Positions 35,237-44,450 of a stretch of DNA of 45,160 bases are shown here, one piece after another; the stretch's first letter is position 1, and every line of letters starts with the position of its first letter. This DNA comes from Rubrivivax sp. (lineage in GTDB: Bacteria; Pseudomonadota; Gammaproteobacteria; Burkholderiales; Burkholderiaceae_C): positions 1 to 45,160 of the forward strand of contig JALHPY010000021.1 in assembly GCA_022842305.1 (NCBI GenBank), in the 5' to 3' direction. The translations under genes and the position numbers were made by a program. The notes beneath the pieces were generated by a model that saw only the letters and a list, made by a program, of their open reading frames with translations, searched no databases and was not told the DNA's origin.

Positions 35237-35754
35237 TTGGGCCGCTCGCCCACCTCGACTGCGGGCAAGACGATCTCGTCAGAGCCCATGCGCAGGGTCA
35301 GCACGTAGGTGCCACCGCGCAAGCCATCGATACGGAATTCGCCCAGTGCGTCCAGGTGCGTGACATGAGCGGCGCGGTCTTCACCGTGCTGCACCGCCAG
35401 CTCGATGCTGCCGACGTCATCGGGGCCCAGGATCTGGCCGGCCACCGTGTAGGTTTCGGAGGCCGCGGCGATGCGCAGGTCGATGTCGCGCCCCTGCGCC
35501 GTGAACAGCAGGTGGCGGGTGGGCGACCGCAAGGACCGCATGCCGTGGGCCAGCGCCGGTGCCGCCCAGCTGTCGAAGGTGAGCACGGCCGCGACGCGCC
35601 GCATCACCGCCTGCACGGCGTTCTTCAGCGCCGCGCCGGCCCACAGGCCCTGGGCCGCACGCTGCCAGCTGGCCGGCGCGTCGGGCAGGCCTCGCACGGC
35701 CTGGGCCACCTGCTGGGCGAATTCTTCGTCGGAGAGGAAATCAAGAGATTTCAT
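35233..35754 (-). CDS. 173-residue protein of unknown function between the sigma factor and the TPR-CHAT gene
   Basis: The N-terminal 30 residues (FLSDEEFAQQVAQAVRGLPD) look like a helical interaction segment. A helical middle contains a moderately hydrophobic stretch (about 40-70), too weak to be a sure membrane helix. The last 70 residues look like a small beta-sandwich (GSIELAVQHGE, DALGEFRIDGLRGGTYVLTL) of the carboxypeptidase-regulatory-like type. No cysteine or zinc motif of classical anti-sigma factors is present. Position makes it a candidate sigma regulator or CHAT target, but nothing in the sequence proves either. ATG at 35754; ATGA overlap with the CHAT gene shows coupled translation. 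Confidence 0.75.
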   Translation of the reverse strand: MKSLDFLSDEEFAQQVAQAVRGLPDAPASWQRAAQGLWAGAALKNAVQAVMRRVAAVLTFDSWAAPALAHGMRSLRSPTRHLLFTAQGRDIDLRIAAASETYTVAGQILGPDDVGSIELAVQHGEDRAAHVTHLDALGEFRIDGLRGGTYVLTLRMGSDEIVLPAVEVGERPN

Positions 35755-35826
35755 GGCTGGGGCGCTCGTCGGGATGCCACACAGAGCGTGCGCAGGGCGC
35801 GCAAATACATTGCCTTACCGATTTTG

Positions 35827-36417
35827 TCAGGAAGTGCCGACCAGCTTGCGCAATTTGTCCAGGCAGCGCCCCCGCGTCGGCCCGATGCTGCCCTGGGGGA
35901 TGCCCAGGCGGCGCGCCACTTCGTCATAGGGAATGTGCTCGTCCTCGTCGCGAAAGACCAGCAGCAGCAGGTCGCGGCAGCGCGCATCCAGGCGGTCCAG
36001 GCCGTTGCGCAGCAAGTTGAGTTGCTGCAGCTCGGACAGGGCTTCCTCGGCCAGCGGCGCAGCGTCGGCCAGCGTGTCCTCGATATCGTCGCCCTGGGCA
36101 ATGCCGTCGTCGTCATGGCGCGTCATCGACACCGTCCGCCGCCCGATTTCACGCGCGCGCAGGGCCTCGCGCTTGGCCGTGGTCACCACCCAGGCCTGCA
36201 GCCGATCCGGCTGCGTCAGGCGGGGCAGGTGGTCGATGAGACGCGCGAACACGGTCTGGAAGACATCGGCGGCCGCATGCTCGTCCAGGCCGACGCGCAT
36301 GACGATGGCGTAGACCAGGCGCTGGTAGCGCCTGACGAGCAACTGCCATGCAGCCGCCTCGCCCTGGCGGCAGCGGGCGACCAGGGCAGCATCGTCTTGG
36401 GGGTCTGGCGCACTCAT
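35827..36417 (-). CDS. ECF-family RNA polymerase sigma factor
   Basis: The 196-residue protein has region 2 (about residues 20-90: LVRRYQRLVYAIVMR, AADVFQTVFARL, QAWVVTTAKREAL) and region 4 (about 135-190: LDARCRDLLLLVF, IPYDEVARRLGIPQGSIGPTRGRCLDKLR). The two are joined by an acidic linker of about 30 residues. It directs transcription of a small regulon, most likely the genes downstream. ATG at 36417. It lies 72 bases upstream of the 173-residue gene. No recognisable transmembrane anti-sigma gene is adjacent, so control must be unusual or encoded elsewhere. The 157 bases upstream hold GC-rich inverted repeats and no recognisable gene. Confidence 0.92.
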   Translation of the reverse strand: MSAPDPQDDAALVARCRQGEAAAWQLLVRRYQRLVYAIVMRVGLDEHAAADVFQTVFARLIDHLPRLTQPDRLQAWVVTTAKREALRAREIGRRTVSMTRHDDDGIAQGDDIEDTLADAAPLAEEALSELQQLNLLRNGLDRLDARCRDLLLLVFRDEDEHIPYDEVARRLGIPQGSIGPTRGRCLDKLRKLVGTS

Positions 36418-36574
36418 GGCAAGCCGGGCATGGTAGCCCCTGGCCGCAGGCCCGCCCTGGACAAACTGCTCGCGGATCGCCTTGCGCGCGCAGCGCGCGA
36501 CGCCAGCGGTGGCGGCAAGCGTGCGTTGCTTGGCGCGCGCCGAGCAGCAGGGGGCCGCCCCGGAGCGGCGCGCG

Positions 36575-38397
<1,823 letters not shown>

Positions 38398-38787
38398 TCA
38401 GCGGTCCTCGCCGACGAAACGGTTGCCTTCGATGGGGCGGCCGCCGGCCAGCATCATCTGGCGGTACTGCTCCTCGCTCAGGCCGGTCATGCTGCCGGCC
38501 ATCTGCTGGAAGCTCTTGCCGTCGGTGGCGCCGATCTTGGCCAGGAAGTAGATGTTGCCGCCGGCAGCGATGCAGCGGTTGAGGTCGCGCGCCAGCACCG
38601 CCTGCTTCTGCTCCTCGGTCATGGGCCATTCGTCCAGGTAGGCGCGCTCGTCGGCCTTGAAGCGCGCGCGATTGGCGGCCTGCATCAGGCTCATGCAGAA
38701 CTGGTTGAGGTGATACCCCTTACGGCTCTGCTCGGCGTCGAAGATGGTGGTGCCGGGGATGTCTTTGTAGGGCTTGTCCAGGGCCAT
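38398..38787 (-). CDS. ligA: Protocatechuate 4,5-dioxygenase, alpha subunit
   Basis: The 129-residue helical subunit packs over the active site of LigB. The start DKPYKDIPGTTIFDAEQSRKGYHLN and the later DWN-type contact region DLNRCIAAGGNIYFLAKIG are typical. It is slightly shorter than Sphingobium LigA (139). It is separated from ligI upstream by 75 bases that contain a GC-rich repeat. Confidence 0.95.
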   Translation of the reverse strand: MALDKPYKDIPGTTIFDAEQSRKGYHLNQFCMSLMQAANRARFKADERAYLDEWPMTEEQKQAVLARDLNRCIAAGGNIYFLAKIGATDGKSFQQMAGSMTGLSEEQYRQMMLAGGRPIEGNRFVGEDR

Positions 38788-38794
38788 GTCAGTA

Positions 38795-38862
38795 CCGCAC
38801 GGCCGTTCCGAAGGTACTGACCGCCCCCTCGGGGGGCAGCGAGCGCAGCGAGCGTGGGAGCA
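38795..38862 (+). repeat. Intergenic repeat, copy C (inverted relative to copy D)
   Basis: It holds CCGCACGGCCGTTCCG (38795-38810), then AAGGTACTGAC, a CCCCCTCGGGGGG palindrome and a GCGAGCGCAGCGAGCG tail. The first block and the palindrome recur in inverted orientation at 39787-39853, so the two copies bracket ligI. The CCCCCTCGGGGGG palindrome with its tail is a motif I know from Comamonadaceae intergenic regions. Confidence 0.75.
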
Positions 38863-39786
38863 TCATTTCAATTCCTCGGGCCAGTACAGGCGCATCGGGT
38901 TGGCTACGAGCAGTTTGTATTGCAGCTCGGCCGTTGCCGCAATGTGCGGGATGAAGTCCACCAGCAGCCCATCGTCGGGCATGTGGTCCTTGAGGTTGGG
39001 GTGCGGCCAATCGCTGCCCCACAACACGCGGTCGGGGAAGCTCTCGACGATGCGCCGCGCAAACGGCACGACGTCGCGGTAGGCCGCCTGCTCGTCGCGC
39101 AGCGCCGGCGGGCCGGTCAGGCTCAGGCGTTCGGGGCAGCTGACCTTGCTCCACACATTGGCGTGCTCGCGCATGAAGCGCACGAAAAGCTCGAACTGCG
39201 GGCCGTCCACCGGCAGGCTGACGTCGGGCCGGCCCATGTGGTCCACCACCACCGGCGTGGGCAGGGCGCTGAAGAAGTCCCACAGCTCGGGCAGGTCCAC
39301 CGCCTCGAAGTACACCACCACGTGCCAGCCTAAAGCGCCGATGCGCTGGGCGATCTCCAGCAACTCGTCGCGCGGCGTGAAGTCGACCAGGCGACGCACG
39401 AAGTTGAAGCGCACGCCGCGCACGCCGGCCGCATGCAGGGCCTGCAGTTCTTCGTCGCTGACGCTGCGCTTTACCGTGGCCACGCCGCGCGCGCGGCCCA
39501 GGGCGGCCCGGCAGGCGTCGGCCAGCGCGCGGTTGTCGGCACCGTGGCAGGTGGCCTGCACGATGACGTTGCGCGCAACGCCCAGGTGATCGCGCAGTGC
39601 GAACAGCTGCGCCTTGCCCGCGTCACAGGGCGTGTACTTGCGCTCCGGCGCGTAGGGAAACTGGTCACCGGGTCCGAACACATGGCAGTGCGCGTCCACG
39701 CTGCCCGGTGGCAGCACGAAGCGCGGACGGCTGGGGGCCGGGTGCCAGTCCAGCCAGCCGGGCGTCTTGGTGAAGGCTGCGCTCAT
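38863..39786 (-). CDS. ligI: 2-pyrone-4,6-dicarboxylate hydrolase
   Basis: The 307-residue amidohydrolase opens the PDC lactone to 4-oxalomesaconate. The HxH motif is VDAHCH (residues 30-35), H183 is in VVDHMGRPD and D259 is the conserved aspartate in WGSDWPHPN. The length is a little above Sphingobium LigI (293). ATG at 39786. It is flanked on both sides by related repeats in opposite orientation. Confidence 0.95.
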   Translation of the reverse strand: MSAAFTKTPGWLDWHPAPSRPRFVLPPGSVDAHCHVFGPGDQFPYAPERKYTPCDAGKAQLFALRDHLGVARNVIVQATCHGADNRALADACRAALGRARGVATVKRSVSDEELQALHAAGVRGVRFNFVRRLVDFTPRDELLEIAQRIGALGWHVVVYFEAVDLPELWDFFSALPTPVVVDHMGRPDVSLPVDGPQFELFVRFMREHANVWSKVSCPERLSLTGPPALRDEQAAYRDVVPFARRIVESFPDRVLWGSDWPHPNLKDHMPDDGLLVDFIPHIAATAELQYKLLVANPMRLYWPEELK

Positions 39787-39853
39787 GTAGCCCCCTTGGC
39801 GCTGCGCGCCGTCCCCCCGAGGGGGAGTGAGCGCCTTCGGAACGGCCGTGCGG
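39787..39853 (-). repeat. Intergenic repeat, copy D
   Basis: On the minus strand it reads CCGCACGGCCGTTCCGAAGG, then a CCCCCTCGGGGGG palindrome and a GC-rich tail, related to copy C. It fills the 70-base gap between pobA and ligI. Confidence 0.75.
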
Positions 39854-39856
39854 CGC

Positions 39857-41035
39857 TCATGCCGGCTCGAAAGGCATGCCGGCGTACTGCTCGGCCAGGG
39901 AGGCCTGGGCGTGCGGCGATGACTTGAGGTAGTCGAGTTCGCTTTCCTGCGCGCGCTGGTCGAAATCGCTGTCGCCCGGAAAGCGGTGCAGCAGCTTGGT
40001 CAGATACCAGGAGGTGCGCTCCGAACTCCACACGCGCCGCAGCGCGGTGGCGCTGTAAGCGTCTATCAACGCGCTGCTGCCGCTGGCGTAGAACGCCGCC
40101 AGCGCGCGCTGCAGGTAGAACACGTCGGACACCGCCAGGTTGATGCCCTTGGCCCCCGTGGGCGGCACGATGTGGGCCGCGTCACCGCACAGGAACAAAT
40201 GGCCGTGGCGCATGGGCTCGGCGACAAAGCTGCGCAGGGGCGCGATCGACTTTTCGATGCTAGCGCCGGTGACGATCTGCCGCGCCATCTCGGACGGGAA
40301 GCGCGCCGCCAGCTCGGCCCAGAAGCGGTCATCGCTCCAGTCGTCCACCGTGTCGGCCAGCGGCACCTGGATGTACCAGCGGCTGAGCATCGGGCTGCGC
40401 TGCGAGCCTAAAGCGAAGCCGCGCGGGTGGTTGACGTAGGTGATGTCGGGCAGCGGCGGCGTGCGCGACAGGATGCCCAGCCAGCCGAAGGGGTAGGCCT
40501 TCTCAAACTCGCGCCGCAGCGTCGCCGGAATGGCCTGACGGCTGACGCCGTGGAAGCCGTCGCAGCCGGCGATGAAGTCGCAGTCCAGGCGGAAATCCTC
40601 GCCGCGGTGGCGAAAGCTCACCCAAGGCTGCTCACCCGCCACGTCGTGCGGCTGCACGGCGTCGCACTCGGTCAGCACCTGGGCGCTGCGGCGGTCAGCG
40701 GCGGCGAACAGGTCTTCCTGGATCTGCGACTGGCCGTAGGCCATGAAGCGCTTGCCCAGGTGCTTGTGGCAGTCGATGTAGAAGCTGTCGCGCCCGGCCC
40801 AGACGATGCGCATGCCGTCGTGCACATGGCCCAGTGCGTCCATGCGCGCGCCCAGGCCGGCGGCGCGCAGGACATCCACCGTGGTCTGCTCAAGCACGCC
40901 GGCACGGATGCGCGCGATCACGTGCTCGCGGCTGTGCTTCTCGAGCACCACGCTGTCTATGCCCTGGCGGTGCAGCAGTTCGGCCAGCAGCAGCCCGGCC
41001 GGGCCACCGCCGATGATGGCGACCTGGGTCTTCAT
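39857..41035 (-). CDS. pobA: 4-hydroxybenzoate 3-monooxygenase
   Basis: This 392-residue flavoprotein hydroxylates 4-hydroxybenzoate to protocatechuate using FAD, NAD(P)H and O2. The FAD dinucleotide motif is GGGPAG (9-14), RIRAGVLEQ is the signature near residue 42, and GDAAHIVPPTGAKGIN is the second FAD/substrate motif. The length matches PobA of Pseudomonas (394). Residues 33-40 (KHSREHVI) differ from the NADPH-type RQTPDYVL of P. fluorescens, so NADH may be preferred; that is inference. The start overlaps the stop of the DUF1932 gene by 4 bases. The gene feeds the ring-cleavage genes that follow. Confidence 0.96.
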   Translation of the reverse strand: MKTQVAIIGGGPAGLLLAELLHRQGIDSVVLEKHSREHVIARIRAGVLEQTTVDVLRAAGLGARMDALGHVHDGMRIVWAGRDSFYIDCHKHLGKRFMAYGQSQIQEDLFAAADRRSAQVLTECDAVQPHDVAGEQPWVSFRHRGEDFRLDCDFIAGCDGFHGVSRQAIPATLRREFEKAYPFGWLGILSRTPPLPDITYVNHPRGFALGSQRSPMLSRWYIQVPLADTVDDWSDDRFWAELAARFPSEMARQIVTGASIEKSIAPLRSFVAEPMRHGHLFLCGDAAHIVPPTGAKGINLAVSDVFYLQRALAAFYASGSSALIDAYSATALRRVWSSERTSWYLTKLLHRFPGDSDFDQRAQESELDYLKSSPHAQASLAEQYAGMPFEPA

Positions 41036-41940
41036 GCTTGTCCTTCACTGGCGATGGCGGCCAGCAGCCGGTCGGCCTCGACGCGCCAGTCGGCGCTGCG
41101 CGCAAAGCCCGGCGTGCCGCGCACGCCGAAGACGCCGAGATCGGCCAGATCGGCCATGGCCGCCTGGCGGTCGGCGGTGGCATCGGCGGCGTAGGGCGCC
41201 AGCCCGGCCTCGGCCACGGTGACGGCGGCCTCGCGCACTTCTTCGCTGCGGCGCCGGCCGTGTTCGATGACGCGCTGGAAGAAGTAGGCGCCTTGCCTTT
41301 CCCAGTCTATGGACGGAAAGCTCTCCTGCAGCGACGCGATCACCGCGTCTTCCACGCCGTAGTGGCGCGCGCTGGTGAAGCTTTCGATCACCAGCGCCTC
41401 CAGGCCCTTGATCATGATGCTGCGGCACATCTTGGTGGCGCTGGCCACGCCCAGGCGCTCACTCGCCACGCGCGCGGCAAAGCCCAGCGCCGCCAATTGC
41501 GGCAGCAGCGCCGCGGCGTCGGGGCCGCCCAGCAGCAGCGGCACCTGGATGCGGTAGGGCGGCACCGAGGTCATCACCGCGCCCTCGACGTAGCGCCCGC
41601 CCGCCGCGTTGACGATCTCAGCGGCGCGGATCTTGGCGCCGGGCGAGGCCGAGTTGAAGTCCAGGAAGAAGGCGCCGGCCGCCAGCCCGGCGGCACAGGC
41701 CTGCGCCACCGCCACGGCCTGGCTGGCGGTGACGGCGCTGATCACCAGTTCAGCGCCGCGCACCGCACCGGCGTGGTCGGCCGCCAGCACCACGCCTTGC
41801 ACCGCGGCGTGGGCACGCATCGCGTCGCCTGCGGCGCTGGCCAGCTTGAGGTCGTACGCGCTGACCGCCAGCCCTTGCGCGCGCAAGTCCTCGGCCAGGA
41901 TGGCACCGACCTCGCCGTAGCCGATGAGGGCGATCTTCAT
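41032..41940 (-). CDS. 6-phosphogluconate-dehydrogenase-like NAD(P)-dependent oxidoreductase with DUF1932 domain
   Basis: The 302-residue protein has an N-terminal NAD(P)-binding Rossmann domain (IALIGYGEVGAILAEDL, residues 3-19) and a C-terminal DUF1932 domain (KMCRSIMIKGLEALVIES, then an all-helical tail). It belongs to the beta-hydroxyacid dehydrogenase superfamily. It sits inside the 4-hydroxybenzoate operon between ligK (1-base gap) and pobA (4-base overlap), so it must have a related role, yet none of the known pathway steps needs it. Options are a side-chain dehydrogenase for a related aromatic or an unassigned step. ATG at 41940. Confidence 0.88.
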   Translation of the reverse strand: MKIALIGYGEVGAILAEDLRAQGLAVSAYDLKLASAAGDAMRAHAAVQGVVLAADHAGAVRGAELVISAVTASQAVAVAQACAAGLAAGAFFLDFNSASPGAKIRAAEIVNAAGGRYVEGAVMTSVPPYRIQVPLLLGGPDAAALLPQLAALGFAARVASERLGVASATKMCRSIMIKGLEALVIESFTSARHYGVEDAVIASLQESFPSIDWERQGAYFFQRVIEHGRRRSEEVREAAVTVAEAGLAPYAADATADRQAAMADLADLGVFGVRGTPGFARSADWRVEADRLLAAIASEGQA

Positions 41941-41941
41941 T

Positions 41942-42625
41942 TCAGTCGATGTAGCGCAAGCCGGCCTTGGCCAGCGTGCCGCGCATGTCGTACAAGTCCA
42001 GCCCCAGCACACCGGCGGCGAACTTGGCGCGCTTGTCGGCTTCCAGCGCCTCGCGCCGGGCGGCGGCCTCGGCCACGGCCGGCGCGCGCGCCGCGGGCAC
42101 GACCACCACGCCGTCGTCGTCGGCCACGATCACGTCGCCCGGGGTCACCAGCATGCCGGCGCAGACCACGGGGATGTTGACCGAGCCCAGCGTGGCCTTG
42201 ATCGTGCCCTTGCTGCTGACCGCCCGGCTCCACACCGGGAATCCCATCTGCTGCAGCGACTTCACGTCGCGCACCCCCGCGTCGATGACCAGCGCGCGTG
42301 CGCCCCGGGCCTGGAACGAGGTGGCCAGCAGGTCGCCGAAATAGCCGTCGGTGCAGGGCGCGGTGACGGCGGCGACGACGATGTCGCCCGGGCGGATCTG
42401 CTCGGCCGCCACGTGCAGCATCCAGTTGTCGCCCGGCTGCAGCAGCACGGTGACTGCCGTGCCCGAGACCTGCGCGCCGGGGTAGATGGGCCGCATGCAG
42501 GGCTGCATCAGGCCCACGCGGCCCTGGGCCTCGTGCACGGTGGCGCAGCCGAAGGCCGCCAGCGCGTCGGCCGCCGCGCGCTCGGCGCGGACGATGTTGC
42601 GATAGACCACACCCAACTCGAACAT
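41942..42625 (-). CDS. ligK: 4-carboxy-4-hydroxy-2-oxoadipate aldolase
   Basis: The 227-residue RraA-fold class II aldolase splits CHA to pyruvate and oxaloacetate. The divalent-metal and substrate motif is [12 protein letters not shown], with Arg-Asp of the family, and GDIVVAAV is the first conserved loop. The length equals PmdF/LigK (227-228). ATG at 42625 lies 1 base after the ligJ stop. It is the last step of the protocatechuate 4,5-cleavage pathway. Confidence 0.95.
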   Translation of the reverse strand: MFELGVVYRNIVRAERAAADALAAFGCATVHEAQGRVGLMQPCMRPIYPGAQVSGTAVTVLLQPGDNWMLHVAAEQIRPGDIVVAAVTAPCTDGYFGDLLATSFQARGARALVIDAGVRDVKSLQQMGFPVWSRAVSSKGTIKATLGSVNIPVVCAGMLVTPGDVIVADDDGVVVVPAARAPAVAEAAARREALEADKRAKFAAGVLGLDLYDMRGTLAKAGLRYID

Positions 42626-42626
42626 C

Positions 42627-43652
42627 TCACTGCCCCCTTTGCCGCAACACCGCGTCCAGCCTTGGGTAGACCCGGCGCGCATTGCCTTCGTAGATCTGCC
42701 GGCGCTCGGCCGGCGACAGCACGCTGGCCTCTATGTAGCGCCGCGTGTCGTCGTAGTGGAAGCCGGTCTCGGGGTCGATGCCGCGCACGGCGCCGATCAT
42801 CTCGCTGGCGAACAGGATGTTGTCCACCGGGATCACGCGCGTCAGCAGGTCCACGCCCGGCTGGTGGTAGACGCAGGTGTCGAAGAAGATGTTCTTCAGC
42901 AGATGCTCCTGCAGCAGCGGCTTCTTCAGCTCTTGCGCCAGCCCGCGAAACCGCCCCCAGTGGTAAGGCACGGCGCCGCCGCCGTGCGGGATGACGAAAC
43001 GCAGCGTCGGGAAGTCGCGGAACAGGTCGCCCGCCAGGCACTGCATGAAGGCCGTGGTGTCGGCGTTGAGGTAGTGCGCGCCGGTGGTGTGGAAGCAGGC
43101 GTTGCAGCTGGTGCTGACATGCACCATGGCCGGGATGTCGTACTCGACCATCTTCTCGTACACCGGGTACCAGTGGCGGTCGGTCAGCGGCGGGCTGGTC
43201 CAGTGGCCGCCTGAGGGGTCGGGGTTCAGGTTGACGGCCACACAACCATAGTGCTCCACGCACTTCACGAGTTCGGGGATGCAGCTGGCCGGGTCCACAC
43301 CCGGGCTTTGCGGCAGCATGGCCGCAGGGATGAAGTGATCCGGAAACAGCAGCGCCACGCGAAAGCACAGCTCATTGCAGATCGCCGCCCAGGTGCTGCT
43401 GACCTGGAAATCGCCGATGTGGTGCGCCATGAAGCTGGCGCGCGGGCTGAAGATGGTCAGGTCGCTGCCGCGCTCGCGCATCAGGCGCAGTTGGTTGGCC
43501 TCGATGCTCTCGCGCAGTTCGTCGTCGCCGATGTGCAGGTCAGCCGCACGCGGCATGGCCGCCGGGTTCTGGATGCCGGCGATCTGCGCGTGGCGCCAGT
43601 GTTCCAGCGCCTTGGGCGCGGTGGTGTAGTGGCCGTGGCAGTCGATGATCAT
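42627..43652 (-). CDS. ligJ: 4-oxalomesaconate hydratase
   Basis: The 341-residue amidohydrolase-superfamily hydratase (zinc-dependent) converts 4-oxalomesaconate to CHA. Residues H6 and H8 (CHGH), H178 (MVHV), H223 (IPHGG) and E284 (FASEM) occupy the positions of the LigJ active site. The length equals LigJ (341). ATG at 43652. It lies 10 bases after the ModA-like gene and 1 base before ligK. Confidence 0.95.
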   Translation of the reverse strand: MIIDCHGHYTTAPKALEHWRHAQIAGIQNPAAMPRAADLHIGDDELRESIEANQLRLMRERGSDLTIFSPRASFMAHHIGDFQVSSTWAAICNELCFRVALLFPDHFIPAAMLPQSPGVDPASCIPELVKCVEHYGCVAVNLNPDPSGGHWTSPPLTDRHWYPVYEKMVEYDIPAMVHVSTSCNACFHTTGAHYLNADTTAFMQCLAGDLFRDFPTLRFVIPHGGGAVPYHWGRFRGLAQELKKPLLQEHLLKNIFFDTCVYHQPGVDLLTRVIPVDNILFASEMIGAVRGIDPETGFHYDDTRRYIEASVLSPAERRQIYEGNARRVYPRLDAVLRQRGQ

Positions 43653-43662
43653 GGTCGTTCTT

Positions 43663-44394
43663 TCAGGCGGCTTCCATGCCGTGGCGGCGCCGGGCTGCTT
43701 CGGCCTGCGGCGAGCGTATGAAGTCCAGGAAGGCGCGCGCCTGCGCGCCGCGTGCCGTCGTCAGCCCCAGACCGGCGGCAAAGGTGGTGGTGTGCGCGAC
43801 TTCTGCGGGCAGCGGGCCCAGCAGCGCGATGCCGTCCAGGTGCAGCAGCTCGCTCAGCTGCTGGAAGGCGATATCCACTTCGCCGCGCGCCAGCAGTTGC
43901 CCCACCGGTACGCCGGGCGGTGCCTGCACCAGTCGTTCGGCCAGGCCCCAGCGCGTGCACAGCGCGGCCATGTAGCTGCCGCTGGGGCCGGTGGAGTGGC
44001 CGATGCGCAGCGCCGCTTGCAGCGCCTGGCGCAAGGCGTCGGCCGTGTCGATGCCAGGCCGCGGCGAGCCGGCGCGCACGGCCACGGCCACGGGCGAGCG
44101 CAGCAGGTCGACGCGGCTGCCCGCGGCCAGATGGCCATCGCCGATCAGGCCTTCGATCGCGTCCGCCGCCAGCAGCACCCAGTCGAAGGCCTCGCCCGCC
44201 CGCACGCGGCGTGCGGCGTCGACGCCACCCATCGAAATGATGTGCTGTGCGACCCCGCCCTGCTGCTGCCACTGCGCGGCCAGTTCGGCCAGCAACGCGC
44301 GCGTGGCCATCGACGACAGGCCGCTGAGCGGCTCCGGGGGCGAAGGGCTGCTGGACTGGGCGCTCACCGGACATTCTTGAGCAGTGGCTTCCAT
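43663..44394 (-). CDS. ModA-like solute-binding protein without a signal peptide
   Basis: The 243-residue protein has the type II periplasmic-binding fold of molybdate-type binding proteins (LSGLSSMATRALLAEL opening, ATGPSGSYMAA-like STGPSGSYMA ligand loop, GVPVGQLLARGEVDIAFQQLSEL). It lacks a signal peptide: the N-terminus is polar and Ser/Pro-rich. So it may be cytoplasmic, or it may be secreted differently. It leads the 4-hydroxybenzoate operon and is divergent from the LysR gene. ATG at 44394 is the most natural start; GTG at 44415 or 44349 are possible. The ligand may be an aromatic acid or pathway intermediate rather than molybdate; this is inference. Confidence 0.75.
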   Translation of the reverse strand: MEATAQECPVSAQSSSPSPPEPLSGLSSMATRALLAELAAQWQQQGGVAQHIISMGGVDAARRVRAGEAFDWVLLAADAIEGLIGDGHLAAGSRVDLLRSPVAVAVRAGSPRPGIDTADALRQALQAALRIGHSTGPSGSYMAALCTRWGLAERLVQAPPGVPVGQLLARGEVDIAFQQLSELLHLDGIALLGPLPAEVAHTTTFAAGLGLTTARGAQARAFLDFIRSPQAEAARRRHGMEAA

Positions 44395-44396
44395 GC

Positions 44397-44411
44397 TGCA
44401 ACGCGATTGCA
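44397..44411. promoter_or_regulatory. Second dyad in the LysR/operon gap
   Basis: TGCAA (44397-44401) and TTGCA (44407-44411) are inverted arms around a 5-base centre, just upstream of the ModA-like start. LysR proteins often bind a strong site and a weaker one near the target promoter. This is the candidate second site; it is short. Confidence 0.4.
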
Positions 44412-44423
44412 ACACTAGCTGCC

Positions 44424-44438
44424 ATGCCGCTGCGGCAT
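44424..44438. promoter_or_regulatory. LysR-type operator (T-N11-A palindrome)
   Basis: ATGCCGC and GCGGCAT flank a single T, a perfect 15-bp palindrome containing T-N11-A, the LysR box. It lies 13 bases before the LysR ATG and 30 bases before the ModA-like start, in the gap of the divergent pair. It is the likely autoregulatory and activation site for the 4-hydroxybenzoate operon. Confidence 0.65.
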
Positions 44439-44450
44439 ATCATGCCCGGC

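Noticed and set aside
32360-35308. A 982-residue plus-strand open frame opposite the TPR-CHAT gene
   Set aside because: Same antisense-shadow composition; the minus-strand frame encodes a complete TPR-CHAT protein with catalytic residues.
35755-35826. An ECF-type promoter before the 173-residue gene and before the subtilisin gene
   Set aside because: I compared both upstream regions; short shared strings such as AATCGG and ATGTAT occur at different spacings, so no consistent -35/-10 pair can be claimed.
30989-36417. CRISPR-linked (Craspase-like) role for the TPR-CHAT protein
   Set aside because: No cas gene, repeat-spacer array or gRAMP-like protein is in the window.
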